In this document: piece by piece, positions 8,869 to 17,268 of the stretch
Layout: each line of letters starts with the position of its first letter
How positions within the stretch are numbered: the stretch's first letter is position 1
Origin: JANNAT01 sp031384605
Lineage (GTDB): Bacteria > Pseudomonadota > Alphaproteobacteria > Rhodobacterales > Rhodobacteraceae
DNA: 64,000 nucleotides
Direction: 5' to 3'
NCBI GenBank assembly: GCA_031384605.1
Contig: JANNAT010000050.1
Span: 1 to 64,000 of the forward strand
Made by a program: the position numbers and the translations under genes
Notes under the pieces: generated by a model
What the model saw: only the letters and a program-made list of their open reading frames with translations
Told to the model about the DNA's origin: nothing
Databases searched by the model: none

Positions 8869-10176
8869 TCAGACATAATAATTCCACAAGTTTTCCAGCC
8901 GTTCCTGACGGCCCGACCGGGGCTGCGGGTTGATATTGCTAGACTCCACCGCGGCTGCGACCACTTCCAAGGGTTGCGTCAGCATCGCTTTGGCCCCATC
9001 CCGCCCCCATCCGGCATAGCGCGCATTGCGGGCGGCTTCCATAATGCCGTCTTCGTAAAGATAGGCCGCGGCTTTCAGCGCCCGCGCGCAAGTGTCCATC
9101 CCACCGACATGCGCCAGGATCAGATCTTCTGGATCCAGCGATTGACGCCGCACTTTGGCGTCAAAATTTGTGCCGCCGGTGGTATAGCCGCCCGCACGCA
9201 GAATTTCATAGAACGCCACAGCCTTTTCGGCGTGGTTATTTGGGAACTGATCGGTATCCCAGCCGGATTGGTAATCATTGCGGTTCATGTCGATCGAGCC
9301 GAAAATCCCCAAGGCCGAGGCAGTGGCAATCTCATGCTCAAACGAATGCCCGGCCAGAATGGCGTGACCCTGTTCGATATTAACCTGCACCTCTTTTTCC
9401 AGCCCGAAATCCTTCAGGAACCCGTAAACCGTGGCCACATCGTAATCATACTGGTGCTTGCTGGGTTCTTGCGGTTTAGGCTCGATCAGGATCGCGCCTT
9501 TGAAACCGATCTTGTGTTTGTATTCGATAACCGACTGCAAGAAGCGGCCCGCATGGGCGCGTTCTTTGGAAAGATCGGTGTTCAGCAGCGTCTCATACCC
9601 CTCACGCCCGCCCCATAAAACGTAATTCTGCCCGCCCAGTTTCATCGTGGCATCCATGCAGGATTTCACCGTGGCGGCGGCATAGGCGTAAACTTCGGGA
9701 TCGGGGTTGGTGGCAGCGCCCGACATCCAGCGGCGGTGGCTGAACAGATTGGCGGTGCCCCACAGCAGTTGGGTTTTGTGGTTGGTTTGCTTGATGCCCA
9801 GATAATCAACGATTTCTTCAAGGTTCCGGCGGCTTTCGGCAAAGGTTGCGCCTTCGGGCCGCGCATCAGCGTCGTGAAAGCAATAAAATGGCGCACCAAG
9901 GATATCGAACATCTCAAACGCGACATCAGCTTTTAGTTTGGCAAGGTCCATCGTCTCGCCAAACCACGGGCGCTGAAAGGTTTGCCCGCCAAACGGATCG
10001 CCACCGGGCCAAGCGAAGGAATGCCAATAGGCAACGGCAAAGCGCAGATGGTCTTCCATCCGCTTGCCCAAAATCACCTCATCCGCGTCGTAATGGCGAA
10101 AGGCGAATTCATTGGTGGTTTCGGTGCCTTCAAATTTGATCGGGGCGATGGATTTGAAAAAATCGGTCATGGTCAA
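8869..10176 (-). CDS. xylA: Xylose isomerase
   Basis: 435 residues, the usual length for group II xylose isomerases, converting D-xylose to D-xylulose. The catalytic pair sits in FYCFHDADARPEG (His101, Asp104). Metal-site motifs VLWGGREGYE, GAILIEPKPQEPSKHQYDYD and GSIDMNRNDYQSGWDTDQFP are all intact. The start is supported by a TTGACC leader 3 bp after the xylB stop. It is the fifth gene of xylFHGBA. Confidence 0.98.
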   Translation of the reverse strand: MTMTDFFKSIAPIKFEGTETTNEFAFRHYDADEVILGKRMEDHLRFAVAYWHSFAWPGGDPFGGQTFQRPWFGETMDLAKLKADVAFEMFDILGAPFYCFHDADARPEGATFAESRRNLEEIVDYLGIKQTNHKTQLLWGTANLFSHRRWMSGAATNPDPEVYAYAAATVKSCMDATMKLGGQNYVLWGGREGYETLLNTDLSKERAHAGRFLQSVIEYKHKIGFKGAILIEPKPQEPSKHQYDYDVATVYGFLKDFGLEKEVQVNIEQGHAILAGHSFEHEIATASALGIFGSIDMNRNDYQSGWDTDQFPNNHAEKAVAFYEILRAGGYTTGGTNFDAKVRRQSLDPEDLILAHVGGMDTCARALKAAAYLYEDGIMEAARNARYAGWGRDGAKAMLTQPLEVVAAAVESSNINPQPRSGRQERLENLWNYYV

Positions 10177-10179
10177 TCC

Positions 10180-11625
10180 TTACAGGTTCAGGTTTTGAAT
10201 GGCAGTTTGCGCGGCGCTGTAGCGGGCATGCCCGGCATCAAAAGCGGTGGAAAGGTTGGCAACCGGGTCAATTTCGCGGGCAATCGGGGGCAAGGTGGCA
10301 ATTTCGGCACCCGCCCCAGTGGCGGCCATCAGGCCAAGACGCGCGGCACCGAATGCGCCGCCAAAATCACCGGCGGCGGGAACGGAAACCGGGATATTCA
10401 ACGCCGTTGCAATGGCAGATAACCAATAGTCAGATTTTGATCCACCGCCCACAGCGATAAGGCGTTTTACTTGGGTGCCCGTCGCCGCCAGCGCATCGCG
10501 GCAATCGCGGATGGCGAAAGTCACGCCTTCTAATACCGCACGTGTGCCCGCCGCGCGGTCGGTGGCGTGTTCGATGCCCAGAAGTGCCCCGCGAATATTC
10601 GCGTCGTTCAAGGGTGTGCGTTCACCGCCCAAATAGGGCAGGAACAGGCCCTTACCCGGTGCCTGCAACGCCCCCAAACCGGCCGTCAGCGCGCCTGCCG
10701 TTTGGCCGACCAGACCCGCATACCAATTCAACGCATCGGTGGCAGACAGGATCACCCCCATCTGGTGCCAGGTATTGGGCAAGGCATGGCAGAACGTATG
10801 CACCGCAGTTGCAGGATCGGGTTGATAACCGTCGTTTGCCGCAAACAGCACGCCGCTGGTGCCCAAAGACACAAAGGCCTCACCGGCGCGCACCACGCCT
10901 ACGCCCACGCCCGAGGCCGCATTATCGCCGCCACCGCCAGCAACTACGACCGATTTGGAAAAACCCCAACGCCCCGCCAATGCGGTGCGCAAAGTGCCCG
11001 AAACGGCAGATCCTTCCACCAATCGCGGCATCTGCGCGCGCGTCAGATGTGTAGCGGCCAGCAAATCATCCGACCAATCGCGCGCGCCAGTGTCCAGCCA
11101 CGACGTGCCCGCGGCATCCGACATTTCGGCCACATGTTCGCCGGTAAGCCACAAGCGCAGATAATCCTTTGGCAGCAGCACTTTGGCCACTTTATCCCAC
11201 AGGGCCCGCTCATGGTTGCGCACCCACATCAGTTTGGGGGCAGTGAACCCCGGAAACACGATATTGCCGCTGATCCGGCGAAACATCGGGTCATCGTCCA
11301 ACTCGGCAGCCTCATCTGCGCTGCGGGTGTCGTTCCACAGAATGCACGGCCGCAACACCTGATCGGATACGTCCAGCAAGGTGGCCCCATGCATATGGCC
11401 CGATAGACCAATGCCGCGCACATCTGACAGATCATGGGCGGCCGCCAATGCATCCAGCACAGATTCCGCCGCAGCAATCCAATCGGCGGGCAGTTGTTCC
11501 GACCAGCCATCCTGCGGGCGCTGAACGGTTAACGGCGCGGATGCTTCCGCCACAATCGCCTGATCTTGGGTGATCAGAACGCCCTTCAGCCCCGATGTTC
11601 CCAGATCAAGCCCGATATACATCAC
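10180..11625 (-). CDS. xylB: Xylulokinase
   Basis: 481-residue FGGY kinase that phosphorylates D-xylulose to xylulose 5-phosphate. Seen are the N-terminal phosphate-binding GLDLGTSGLKGVL, the substrate motif GLSGHMHGATLLD, catalytic-region GGGGDNAASGVGVG and the C-terminal ATP-site IAVGGGSKSDYWLSAIA. It overlaps the ABC ATPase gene by 4 bp (11622-11625) and is followed after 3 bp by xylA. Confidence 0.96.
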   Translation of the reverse strand: MMYIGLDLGTSGLKGVLITQDQAIVAEASAPLTVQRPQDGWSEQLPADWIAAAESVLDALAAAHDLSDVRGIGLSGHMHGATLLDVSDQVLRPCILWNDTRSADEAAELDDDPMFRRISGNIVFPGFTAPKLMWVRNHERALWDKVAKVLLPKDYLRLWLTGEHVAEMSDAAGTSWLDTGARDWSDDLLAATHLTRAQMPRLVEGSAVSGTLRTALAGRWGFSKSVVVAGGGGDNAASGVGVGVVRAGEAFVSLGTSGVLFAANDGYQPDPATAVHTFCHALPNTWHQMGVILSATDALNWYAGLVGQTAGALTAGLGALQAPGKGLFLPYLGGERTPLNDANIRGALLGIEHATDRAAGTRAVLEGVTFAIRDCRDALAATGTQVKRLIAVGGGSKSDYWLSAIATALNIPVSVPAAGDFGGAFGAARLGLMAATGAGAEIATLPPIAREIDPVANLSTAFDAGHARYSAAQTAIQNLNL

Positions 11626-12383
11626 GCCGCCTTTGCAGGTTGCTTGCCCATGATGATCATGCCCAGAATATCTTCGTCCGTCACGGCGTTCACATCAACC
11701 GTTCCAACCAGCTGACCGTTTTTCATCACCGATGCGCGGTCACACAGTTTCATCACATTATGGATGTCATGCTCGATCAGGAAAATGCCCAGACCCTGCG
11801 CTTTCAGTTCCTGAATCAGTTCCGAAACCATCTGGGTTTCTTGCGGCCCAAGCGCGGCGGTCGGCTCGTCCATAATCAGGATTTTGGCATTGAAATACAC
11901 CGCGCGGGCGATAGCGACGGATTGCCGCTGCCCCCCCGACAGCGCCGATACCGGCACATTAAACTTGCGGAAGTTGGGGTTCAGCCGTTTCAGGATCTTG
12001 CGGGTTTCGGCCTCCATTTTGGAGTCGTTCACAAATCCCAAGGGCGAGATCAACTCGCGCCCTAAAAACAGGTTTGACGCCGCATCAAGGTTATCGGCCA
12101 GCGCCAATGTTTGATAGATTGTCTCGATGTTCTGCGCGCGCGCGTCGCGGGGATTGTTAATCTCGACCTCTTGCCCGTTGATCAGAATTTGTCCTGCATC
12201 GGCCTTATAGGCGCCGGACAAACATTTGATCAGCGTCGATTTTCCGGCCCCGTTATGGCCCAGCAGGCCCACAACTTCGCCGGGGTAAAGATCGACCGTC
12301 ACGTGATCAACGGCCTTGATGCCGCCGAACGAGATTGAGATATCGCGCATCTCGACCAATGGGGTGCCTCTGGTGGTCATCAC
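11622..12383 (-). CDS. xylG: Xylose ABC transporter, ATP-binding protein (single domain)
   Basis: 253 residues with one ABC domain: Walker A GLLGHNGAGKSTLIK, signature LSGGQRQSVAIARAV and Walker B ILIMDEPTAALG. The E. coli XylG has two such domains; a single-domain version is common in alphaproteobacterial xylose operons and should act as a homodimer. It lies 7 bp after xylH and overlaps xylB by 4 bp. Confidence 0.92.
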   Translation of the reverse strand: MMTTRGTPLVEMRDISISFGGIKAVDHVTVDLYPGEVVGLLGHNGAGKSTLIKCLSGAYKADAGQILINGQEVEINNPRDARAQNIETIYQTLALADNLDAASNLFLGRELISPLGFVNDSKMEAETRKILKRLNPNFRKFNVPVSALSGGQRQSVAIARAVYFNAKILIMDEPTAALGPQETQMVSELIQELKAQGLGIFLIEHDIHNVMKLCDRASVMKNGQLVGTVDVNAVTDEDILGMIIMGKQPAKAA

Positions 12384-12390
12384 GGTCCCC

Positions 12391-13725
12391 TTATTTCACT
12401 TTTTTGCGGTAAAGATTGTCGAGGTAAACGGCCAGCACCAGCACCATGCCAACCACGATCCGCTGAATGGCGCTGTCAAATCCGATCAAAACCATACCCG
12501 ACTGCAGGCTTTGCATCACCAGCGCGCCAAGGATCGCACCGTAAATCGTGCCCAAACCACCGGCCAATGACGTGCCCCCGATAACGGCGGCGGCAATCAC
12601 ATATAGCTCGTCCAAAGTGCCAAGCGCGTTGGTGGCCGAATTCAGGCGCGCACTGGCGATCACGGCGGCAAGCCCCGACAGCATCCCCATCAAAGCAAAG
12701 ATCTTCAGCGTCATCCAGCGGGTGTTGATCCCCGCCAAGGCCGCCGCTTCGGGGTTGCCACCTATTGCAAACACATAACGGCCAAATCGGGTGCGGGTCA
12801 TCAGGATGGTCATCAGGATGCCAACCGCCAGCAAAATCAGCACCGGAATGGCAAAGCCATGGCTGATGAATGTGCCTTCGGGCAGGGTTTGCCCGGTGGC
12901 CTTGGCGTAATCGGCGATAATGCCTTTGGGCCATGGATAAGAATTCACCAGCAACACCGCGCCGACGATGGTGCCGCAGCCCACCACCGCCAGAAATCCT
13001 TCAGCCCACATCGGGCGCAGCGGAAAATCATGGGTGCGGCGTTGCGCGCGGCCCGATTGCAGCAGCCACAACACGCCTGCGCAAGCGATCGCCCCGACGA
13101 TCCAGCTGCCGGTTGATCCAACAGCGCCATAAGGCCCGCCGCCCAGCAAGGCAAAGGTCGGATCCACTGGCGAGATGGTTTTGCCACCCGCCGAAATAAA
13201 CGCCATGCCGCGCCAGACCATCAGGCCGCCAAGGGTGACGATGAACGAAGGAATGCCGCGATAGGCGATCAGCCAGCCATGAAACGCGCCGATTGCAGCG
13301 CCCAAAACCAGACCGACAAAGGCTGTGATAATCCAGATCGACCAATGGCCCAGTCCAAGGTAATCCGGCAGCATTTCAACCTGCAAAATCCCCATCGTCA
13401 TGCCTGTAACACCGATGATTGAGCCGACTGACAGATCAATGTTGCGGGTGACAATGACCAGAACCATGCCCGTGGCCATGATCCCGATGGATGACGTTTG
13501 CACCGAAAGGTTCCACAAGTTGCGCGGGGTCAGAAACGCACCCGCTCCGTTGAACACGATACCATAAACGTGAAATCCCACCCAGATCAGCAACAGCGCG
13601 CCGATCATGCCCAGCAGGCGGGTATCAATTTCTGTGGCCCGCAAGAACCGCGCGACCGGCCCGATCTGGACGTCGCTGCTGGGATGGGCAGGGGATTGCG
13701 AAGGGGTTGCGGCGGTCATGTTCAT
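12391..13725 (-). CDS. xylH: Xylose ABC transporter permease
   Basis: 444-residue multi-spanning protein of the ribose/xylose permease family. ARNIDLSVG-type motif appears as VTRNIDLSVGSIIGVTG near residue 110, and AAVIGGTSLAGGLGTIYG occurs near 390. It is longer than RbsC-type permeases, as is usual for XylH. An attenuator-like hairpin separates it from xylF upstream, which would keep binding-protein mRNA in excess. Confidence 0.94.
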   Translation of the reverse strand: MNMTAATPSQSPAHPSSDVQIGPVARFLRATEIDTRLLGMIGALLLIWVGFHVYGIVFNGAGAFLTPRNLWNLSVQTSSIGIMATGMVLVIVTRNIDLSVGSIIGVTGMTMGILQVEMLPDYLGLGHWSIWIITAFVGLVLGAAIGAFHGWLIAYRGIPSFIVTLGGLMVWRGMAFISAGGKTISPVDPTFALLGGGPYGAVGSTGSWIVGAIACAGVLWLLQSGRAQRRTHDFPLRPMWAEGFLAVVGCGTIVGAVLLVNSYPWPKGIIADYAKATGQTLPEGTFISHGFAIPVLILLAVGILMTILMTRTRFGRYVFAIGGNPEAAALAGINTRWMTLKIFALMGMLSGLAAVIASARLNSATNALGTLDELYVIAAAVIGGTSLAGGLGTIYGAILGALVMQSLQSGMVLIGFDSAIQRIVVGMVLVLAVYLDNLYRKKVK

Positions 13726-13840
13726 GTCCAGCTTTGCTTGAAGGAATGACGGCGGATCACAGTCTTAGTTTGGCAAGACGTTCCGCCAAAAATCAAAAGC
13801 CCAACCGCGCGACGCGGCCTGCTATGCGTTCAGAAAAACT

Positions 13841-13868
13841 CTGGCGCCGGCAAAATGGCCGACGCCAG
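13841..13868 (-). terminator. Attenuator-like hairpin between xylF and xylH
   Basis: Read on the minus strand, an 11-bp stem (CTGGCGTCGGC / GCCGGCGCCAG, one mismatch) around a short loop is followed by GAGTTTTTC. It lies 17 bp after the xylF stop codon (13885-13887). The position is typical of partial terminators that let xylF be expressed more than the membrane genes. About 115 bp of otherwise unremarkable sequence separates it from the xylH start. Confidence 0.75.
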
Positions 13869-13884
13869 AAGATCGTTCAGGCTG

Positions 13885-14910
13885 TTACTGACAAGCAGCA
13901 ACGCCTTCCATGGCACCTTCACAAGCCGCTTCTTTCGAAATGTGGCCAGCGTCGATTGCAAGGTTCAGCGTGTCTTTGGTGATCGGGGTTGGGTCCAGCA
14001 AGATTGCGTTCATTTCAACACCGTTTGCCCCACCCGAAAACTTGGCCGCACCTGCGATAGCGTCAAGCGCTGCACCACCGGCCAAGGCCGATGCGATTTC
14101 GCCCGCAGCTTTACCCAGTTGACGCGAGTCTTTCCACACCGAAACGGTCTGGGTGCCGCGCGCAACACGGTTGATCGCTGCAAGGTCACCATCCTGGCCA
14201 CCGACAGGCACGTTCAGGCCCTGAGCCGCCAAAGCGGCGATAACGCCACCGGCCATACCGTCATTTTGTGCCAGAACGGCGTCAACGGCGTTGTTGTTGG
14301 CGGTCAGGATTTGCTCCATGTTCTTCTGGGCATTTTCTGGCTTCCAGCCGTCCGAGAACGACTCGCCAACGATCTTGATGGTGCCAGCGGCCACTTCGTC
14401 GCCAATCACTTCCATCATGCCTTCCAGCAGGAACCCAGCATTCGGATCACCGGGATCGCCTTTGATGATAGCATAGTTGCCATCTGGCTTGGCGGCCACA
14501 ACCGATTCTGCAATGATCCGGCCGACGCCCTTGTTGTCGAAGGTCAGATAGAAGGTGCGCGCATCCTCGATCAGACGGTCATAGCCCACAACCGGAATAC
14601 CTTCGGCAGCGGCGGCTTCGATCGCCGGCCCGATGGCATCTTTGTCCCATGCGTTGATGATCAGGGCGTTTGCACCCTGTGCAATCAGCGCTTCGATGTC
14701 GGTCAACTGCTTGGCCGAGGACGATTCAGCGTCTGCCGAAATATACTCATCCCCAGCAGCTTCGATGGCGGCTTTCATTGCAGCTTCGTCGATTTTCCAA
14801 CGCTCTTCCTGGAACGAGGCCCAAGACACGCCGATTTTCTTGCCTTCAGCCAAAGCGGCTGACGAGAACCCAGCAGCGGCAACAACCGCCAACAGAATTG
14901 CGTTACGCAT
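13885..14910 (-). CDS. xylF: D-xylose ABC transporter, periplasmic binding protein
   Basis: 341 residues from the ATG at 14910, which has GGGAGAAG seven bases upstream and opens straight into a signal peptide (MRNAILLAVVAAAGFSSAALA). The mature part has KKIGVSWASFQEERWKIDEA, YISADAESSSAKQLTDIEAL and VPVGGQDGDLAAINRVARGT, as in XylF. An upstream extension of the frame to 15069 is ignored because it lacks a ribosome-binding site and crosses the promoter. It is the first gene of xylFHGBA. Confidence 0.96.
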   Translation of the reverse strand: MRNAILLAVVAAAGFSSAALAEGKKIGVSWASFQEERWKIDEAAMKAAIEAAGDEYISADAESSSAKQLTDIEALIAQGANALIINAWDKDAIGPAIEAAAAEGIPVVGYDRLIEDARTFYLTFDNKGVGRIIAESVVAAKPDGNYAIIKGDPGDPNAGFLLEGMMEVIGDEVAAGTIKIVGESFSDGWKPENAQKNMEQILTANNNAVDAVLAQNDGMAGGVIAALAAQGLNVPVGGQDGDLAAINRVARGTQTVSVWKDSRQLGKAAGEIASALAGGAALDAIAGAAKFSGGANGVEMNAILLDPTPITKDTLNLAIDAGHISKEAACEGAMEGVAACQ

Positions 14911-14962
14911 GTTTCTTCTCCCTATCGATGCGGCCAGCGAATAGCCGAGCCGACAGATTCGT

Positions 14963-15003
14963 CGGCACGTGCCGAAAATGCCGCTAATAATTTCAGTTGT
15001 CAA
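14963..15003 (-). promoter_or_regulatory. Candidate xylF promoter with perfect palindromic operator
   Basis: On the minus strand TTGACA (14998-15003) is spaced 17 bp from a weak -10 CATTTT (14975-14980). Immediately after the -10, over the expected start of transcription, lies the perfect 12-bp palindrome CGGCACGTGCCG (14963-14974). A second inverted repeat, GCCGAC-N6-GTCGGC, follows at 14949-14966. Either could be the operator of the divergently encoded ROK repressor. Confidence 0.5.
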
Positions 15004-15122
15004 AATAAAAATGTTAGTGAAAGCTGTGGATGAGCGAAATTGAGGCCATATTTCGCTGCGTTGCGGCATTTCGCGGGCGGTCTGGGAAAAAATACTGTGT
15101 TTTTAATTCGTAGGGCGAAGAA

Positions 15123-16403
15123 ATGATGCTGCACATGCCAAATGACGCATCGGCTGACGCGTCTTTGGGCTGTGGCCCGCTGATTCCCCCGTTGTCGGAA
15201 ACCACCCGGCCGTTGCGCCAACAGGTGTTTGAACGGGTGCGCGCGGCAGGTTTGATCCCGCGTGTGCAAGTTGCCAAAGATCTGGGCGTGTCGCCAGCGA
15301 CGGTTACCACCATCACGTCTGAACTGATTGAGGCCGGGCTGATTGAAGAGGTCGCCGCCCCACGTGATACCGATCAAGGGCGCGGGCGGCCTGCCGTCGC
15401 ACTTGGCGTGCGTGCAGATGCCTACCGCGTGGCAGGGATGAAGCTGTCTGACCGCGAGCACACGGCGGTGATCGTCGATTTTGCGGGCAACCTGATTGCC
15501 GATGATGTGATCCCGCGCAGGCCTGGCCCAATGGCCTTGGCAGAATTGCTGGCGGCGATGGAAACATTATTGGCGCGGGTTTGCGCCAAGGCCGGAATGG
15601 CCGTGACCGACCTTAGTGCGTTGGGGCTGGGCGTGCCCGGCTTTGTCGATTGCGCCGAAGGCATGGTGCTGTGGTCATCGGTTTTGAACGAACGCGCGGT
15701 GCCGCTGGCGGCCACGGCCACGGCCCGGTTGGGTCTGCCTGTGCATGTCGACAACGATGCCAATCTGGTGACGCTGGCGGAATTGTGGTTTGGCGCGGGA
15801 AGGGCGCTGTCAGATTTCGCGGTGGTTACCATCGAACACGGCGTGGGCATGGGGTTTGTTCTGAACCACAAGATCTATCGCGGCGCGCGGGGCTTGGGGA
15901 TGGAACTGGGCCATACTAAAGTTCAACTGGACGGCGCGCTGTGCCGGTGTGGTCAGCGTGGGTGTCTTGAGGCCTATGTCGCCGATTATGCGCTGGCGAG
16001 AGAGGCGGTCACTGCATTGAGCTGGGAACATAAGGAAGGCCAATCCATCGCAGTGTTGCTGGAAAGCCTGTATGGCCACGCCAAAGCGGGGAATGAGGCG
16101 GCGCGGTCAATCTTTCGCCGCGCGGGGCGGTATCTGGCGGCGGGATTGTCGAATGTGATCAATCTGTTTGATCCCGCGCTGATCATTTTGTCGGGCGAGA
16201 GGATGCGCTATGACTATTTGTATGCGACCGAAACATTGGCCGAGATGAAGAATTTGGCCATTGTCACGGGCCGCCCGTTGCCCCCAATTGAAATTCACGC
16301 CTGGGGTGATTTGCTATGGGCGCATGGTGCTGCGGCTTTGGCATTATCGGCGGTCTGTGATGGACTTTTGATGCCCGCCGCGCGCGAAATAGCGGCGCAG
16401 TAA
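15123..16403 (+). CDS. xylR: ROK-family transcriptional regulator, probable xylose repressor
   Basis: 426 residues: a winged-helix N-terminus (LGVSPATVTTITSELIEAGL, ~residues 56-75) followed by a ROK sugar-kinase-like domain with the zinc motif GALCRCGQRGCLEAYV and ligand-site GLGMELGHTKV. It is divergent from xylFHGBA across a 212-bp region containing a palindrome, the normal arrangement for a XylR-type repressor released by xylose. The stop lies one base from that of the convergent bchO, with no visible terminator. Confidence 0.87.
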   Translation: MMLHMPNDASADASLGCGPLIPPLSETTRPLRQQVFERVRAAGLIPRVQVAKDLGVSPATVTTITSELIEAGLIEEVAAPRDTDQGRGRPAVALGVRADAYRVAGMKLSDREHTAVIVDFAGNLIADDVIPRRPGPMALAELLAAMETLLARVCAKAGMAVTDLSALGLGVPGFVDCAEGMVLWSSVLNERAVPLAATATARLGLPVHVDNDANLVTLAELWFGAGRALSDFAVVTIEHGVGMGFVLNHKIYRGARGLGMELGHTKVQLDGALCRCGQRGCLEAYVADYALAREAVTALSWEHKEGQSIAVLLESLYGHAKAGNEAARSIFRRAGRYLAAGLSNVINLFDPALIILSGERMRYDYLYATETLAEMKNLAIVTGRPLPPIEIHAWGDLLWAHGAAALALSAVCDGLLMPAAREIAAQ

Positions 16404-16404
16404 A

Positions 16405-17265
16405 TCAAGCCAGACGGCTCGCAAGAAACGGCAAAATCACATCCGCCACTTTATCTGCCGCCTCTTCATGCACCAAATGGCCATAGCCCGGAATATCCAC
16501 ACAAACCGCCCCCGGCATTTTGGCAGCGGCGGTGATCGACACCTCGGGCGGCACCGCTTTGTCGTTGCTGGCGGTGATCAGCAGGCAGGGCATTTTCTGC
16601 ACAGGCAGGCGCGACAAAAGACCATCCAACTGCCACTGCGCCATCATCGCAAGCGTGCCATCGACATGGCCCGACTGGCGCACCAACGCCAGATACTGCG
16701 CCTCACCTTCCGGGCCGATGTTTGAACCGGTCGAGGCAAGCAAGGTTTTTACCCGCGCTGGTGTGCCCGACATTTTACTGAATATCTGCGGCACCATCGG
16801 CGTGATCGACAACAGTTTCGCCATGAACGGAAACAGCCAGCCCGCTGTGCCGTCAAAGCTGCCCAAGGCGGCATTGATCCCGATCACTGCCTGTGGCGCG
16901 TGCAATTCTGCCATCCGCAGCGCAATTGCGGCCCCCGCCGAATGGCCGATGATTGCAGTCGGCTGCCAATCCTCTTGATCACAAAGCGCCCTGATATCCT
17001 GGGCGATGGCGTCAACCCCGCAGCGCCCGCGCGATCCCATCCGGGTAAACCCTTGGCCGGGCAGATCAATCGCTATGACCTTATACTGTGCGGCCAACAA
17101 AGGCATAAGATGCCGCCAACTGTGGGTGGCCCCACCAGCGCCGTGCAGCAGCAGCAAAAGCGGCCCGTCGCCCATAACCTGCACATGCCAAAGATGCGGA
17201 CGACACGCGATGTGGCGGGAAAATTCGCGGTGCGGCCAGGTGGCGGGCAGGGTCAACGGGTGCAT
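16405..17265 (-). CDS. bchO: Magnesium chelatase accessory alpha/beta hydrolase
   Basis: 286 residues of the alpha/beta-hydrolase fold: oxyanion-hole LLLLHGAGGATHSW, nucleophile elbow GHSAGAA (Ser) and a late His in YGHLVHEEA. BchO is consistently encoded with bchID and is thought to assist Mg insertion into protoporphyrin IX or remove a harmful product; its true reaction is unproven. It lies 3 bp after bchD, as the last gene of crtA-bchIDO. Confidence 0.93.
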   Translation of the reverse strand: MHPLTLPATWPHREFSRHIACRPHLWHVQVMGDGPLLLLLHGAGGATHSWRHLMPLLAAQYKVIAIDLPGQGFTRMGSRGRCGVDAIAQDIRALCDQEDWQPTAIIGHSAGAAIALRMAELHAPQAVIGINAALGSFDGTAGWLFPFMAKLLSITPMVPQIFSKMSGTPARVKTLLASTGSNIGPEGEAQYLALVRQSGHVDGTLAMMAQWQLDGLLSRLPVQKMPCLLITASNDKAVPPEVSITAAAKMPGAVCVDIPGYGHLVHEEAADKVADVILPFLASRLA

Positions 17266-17268
17266 CGG

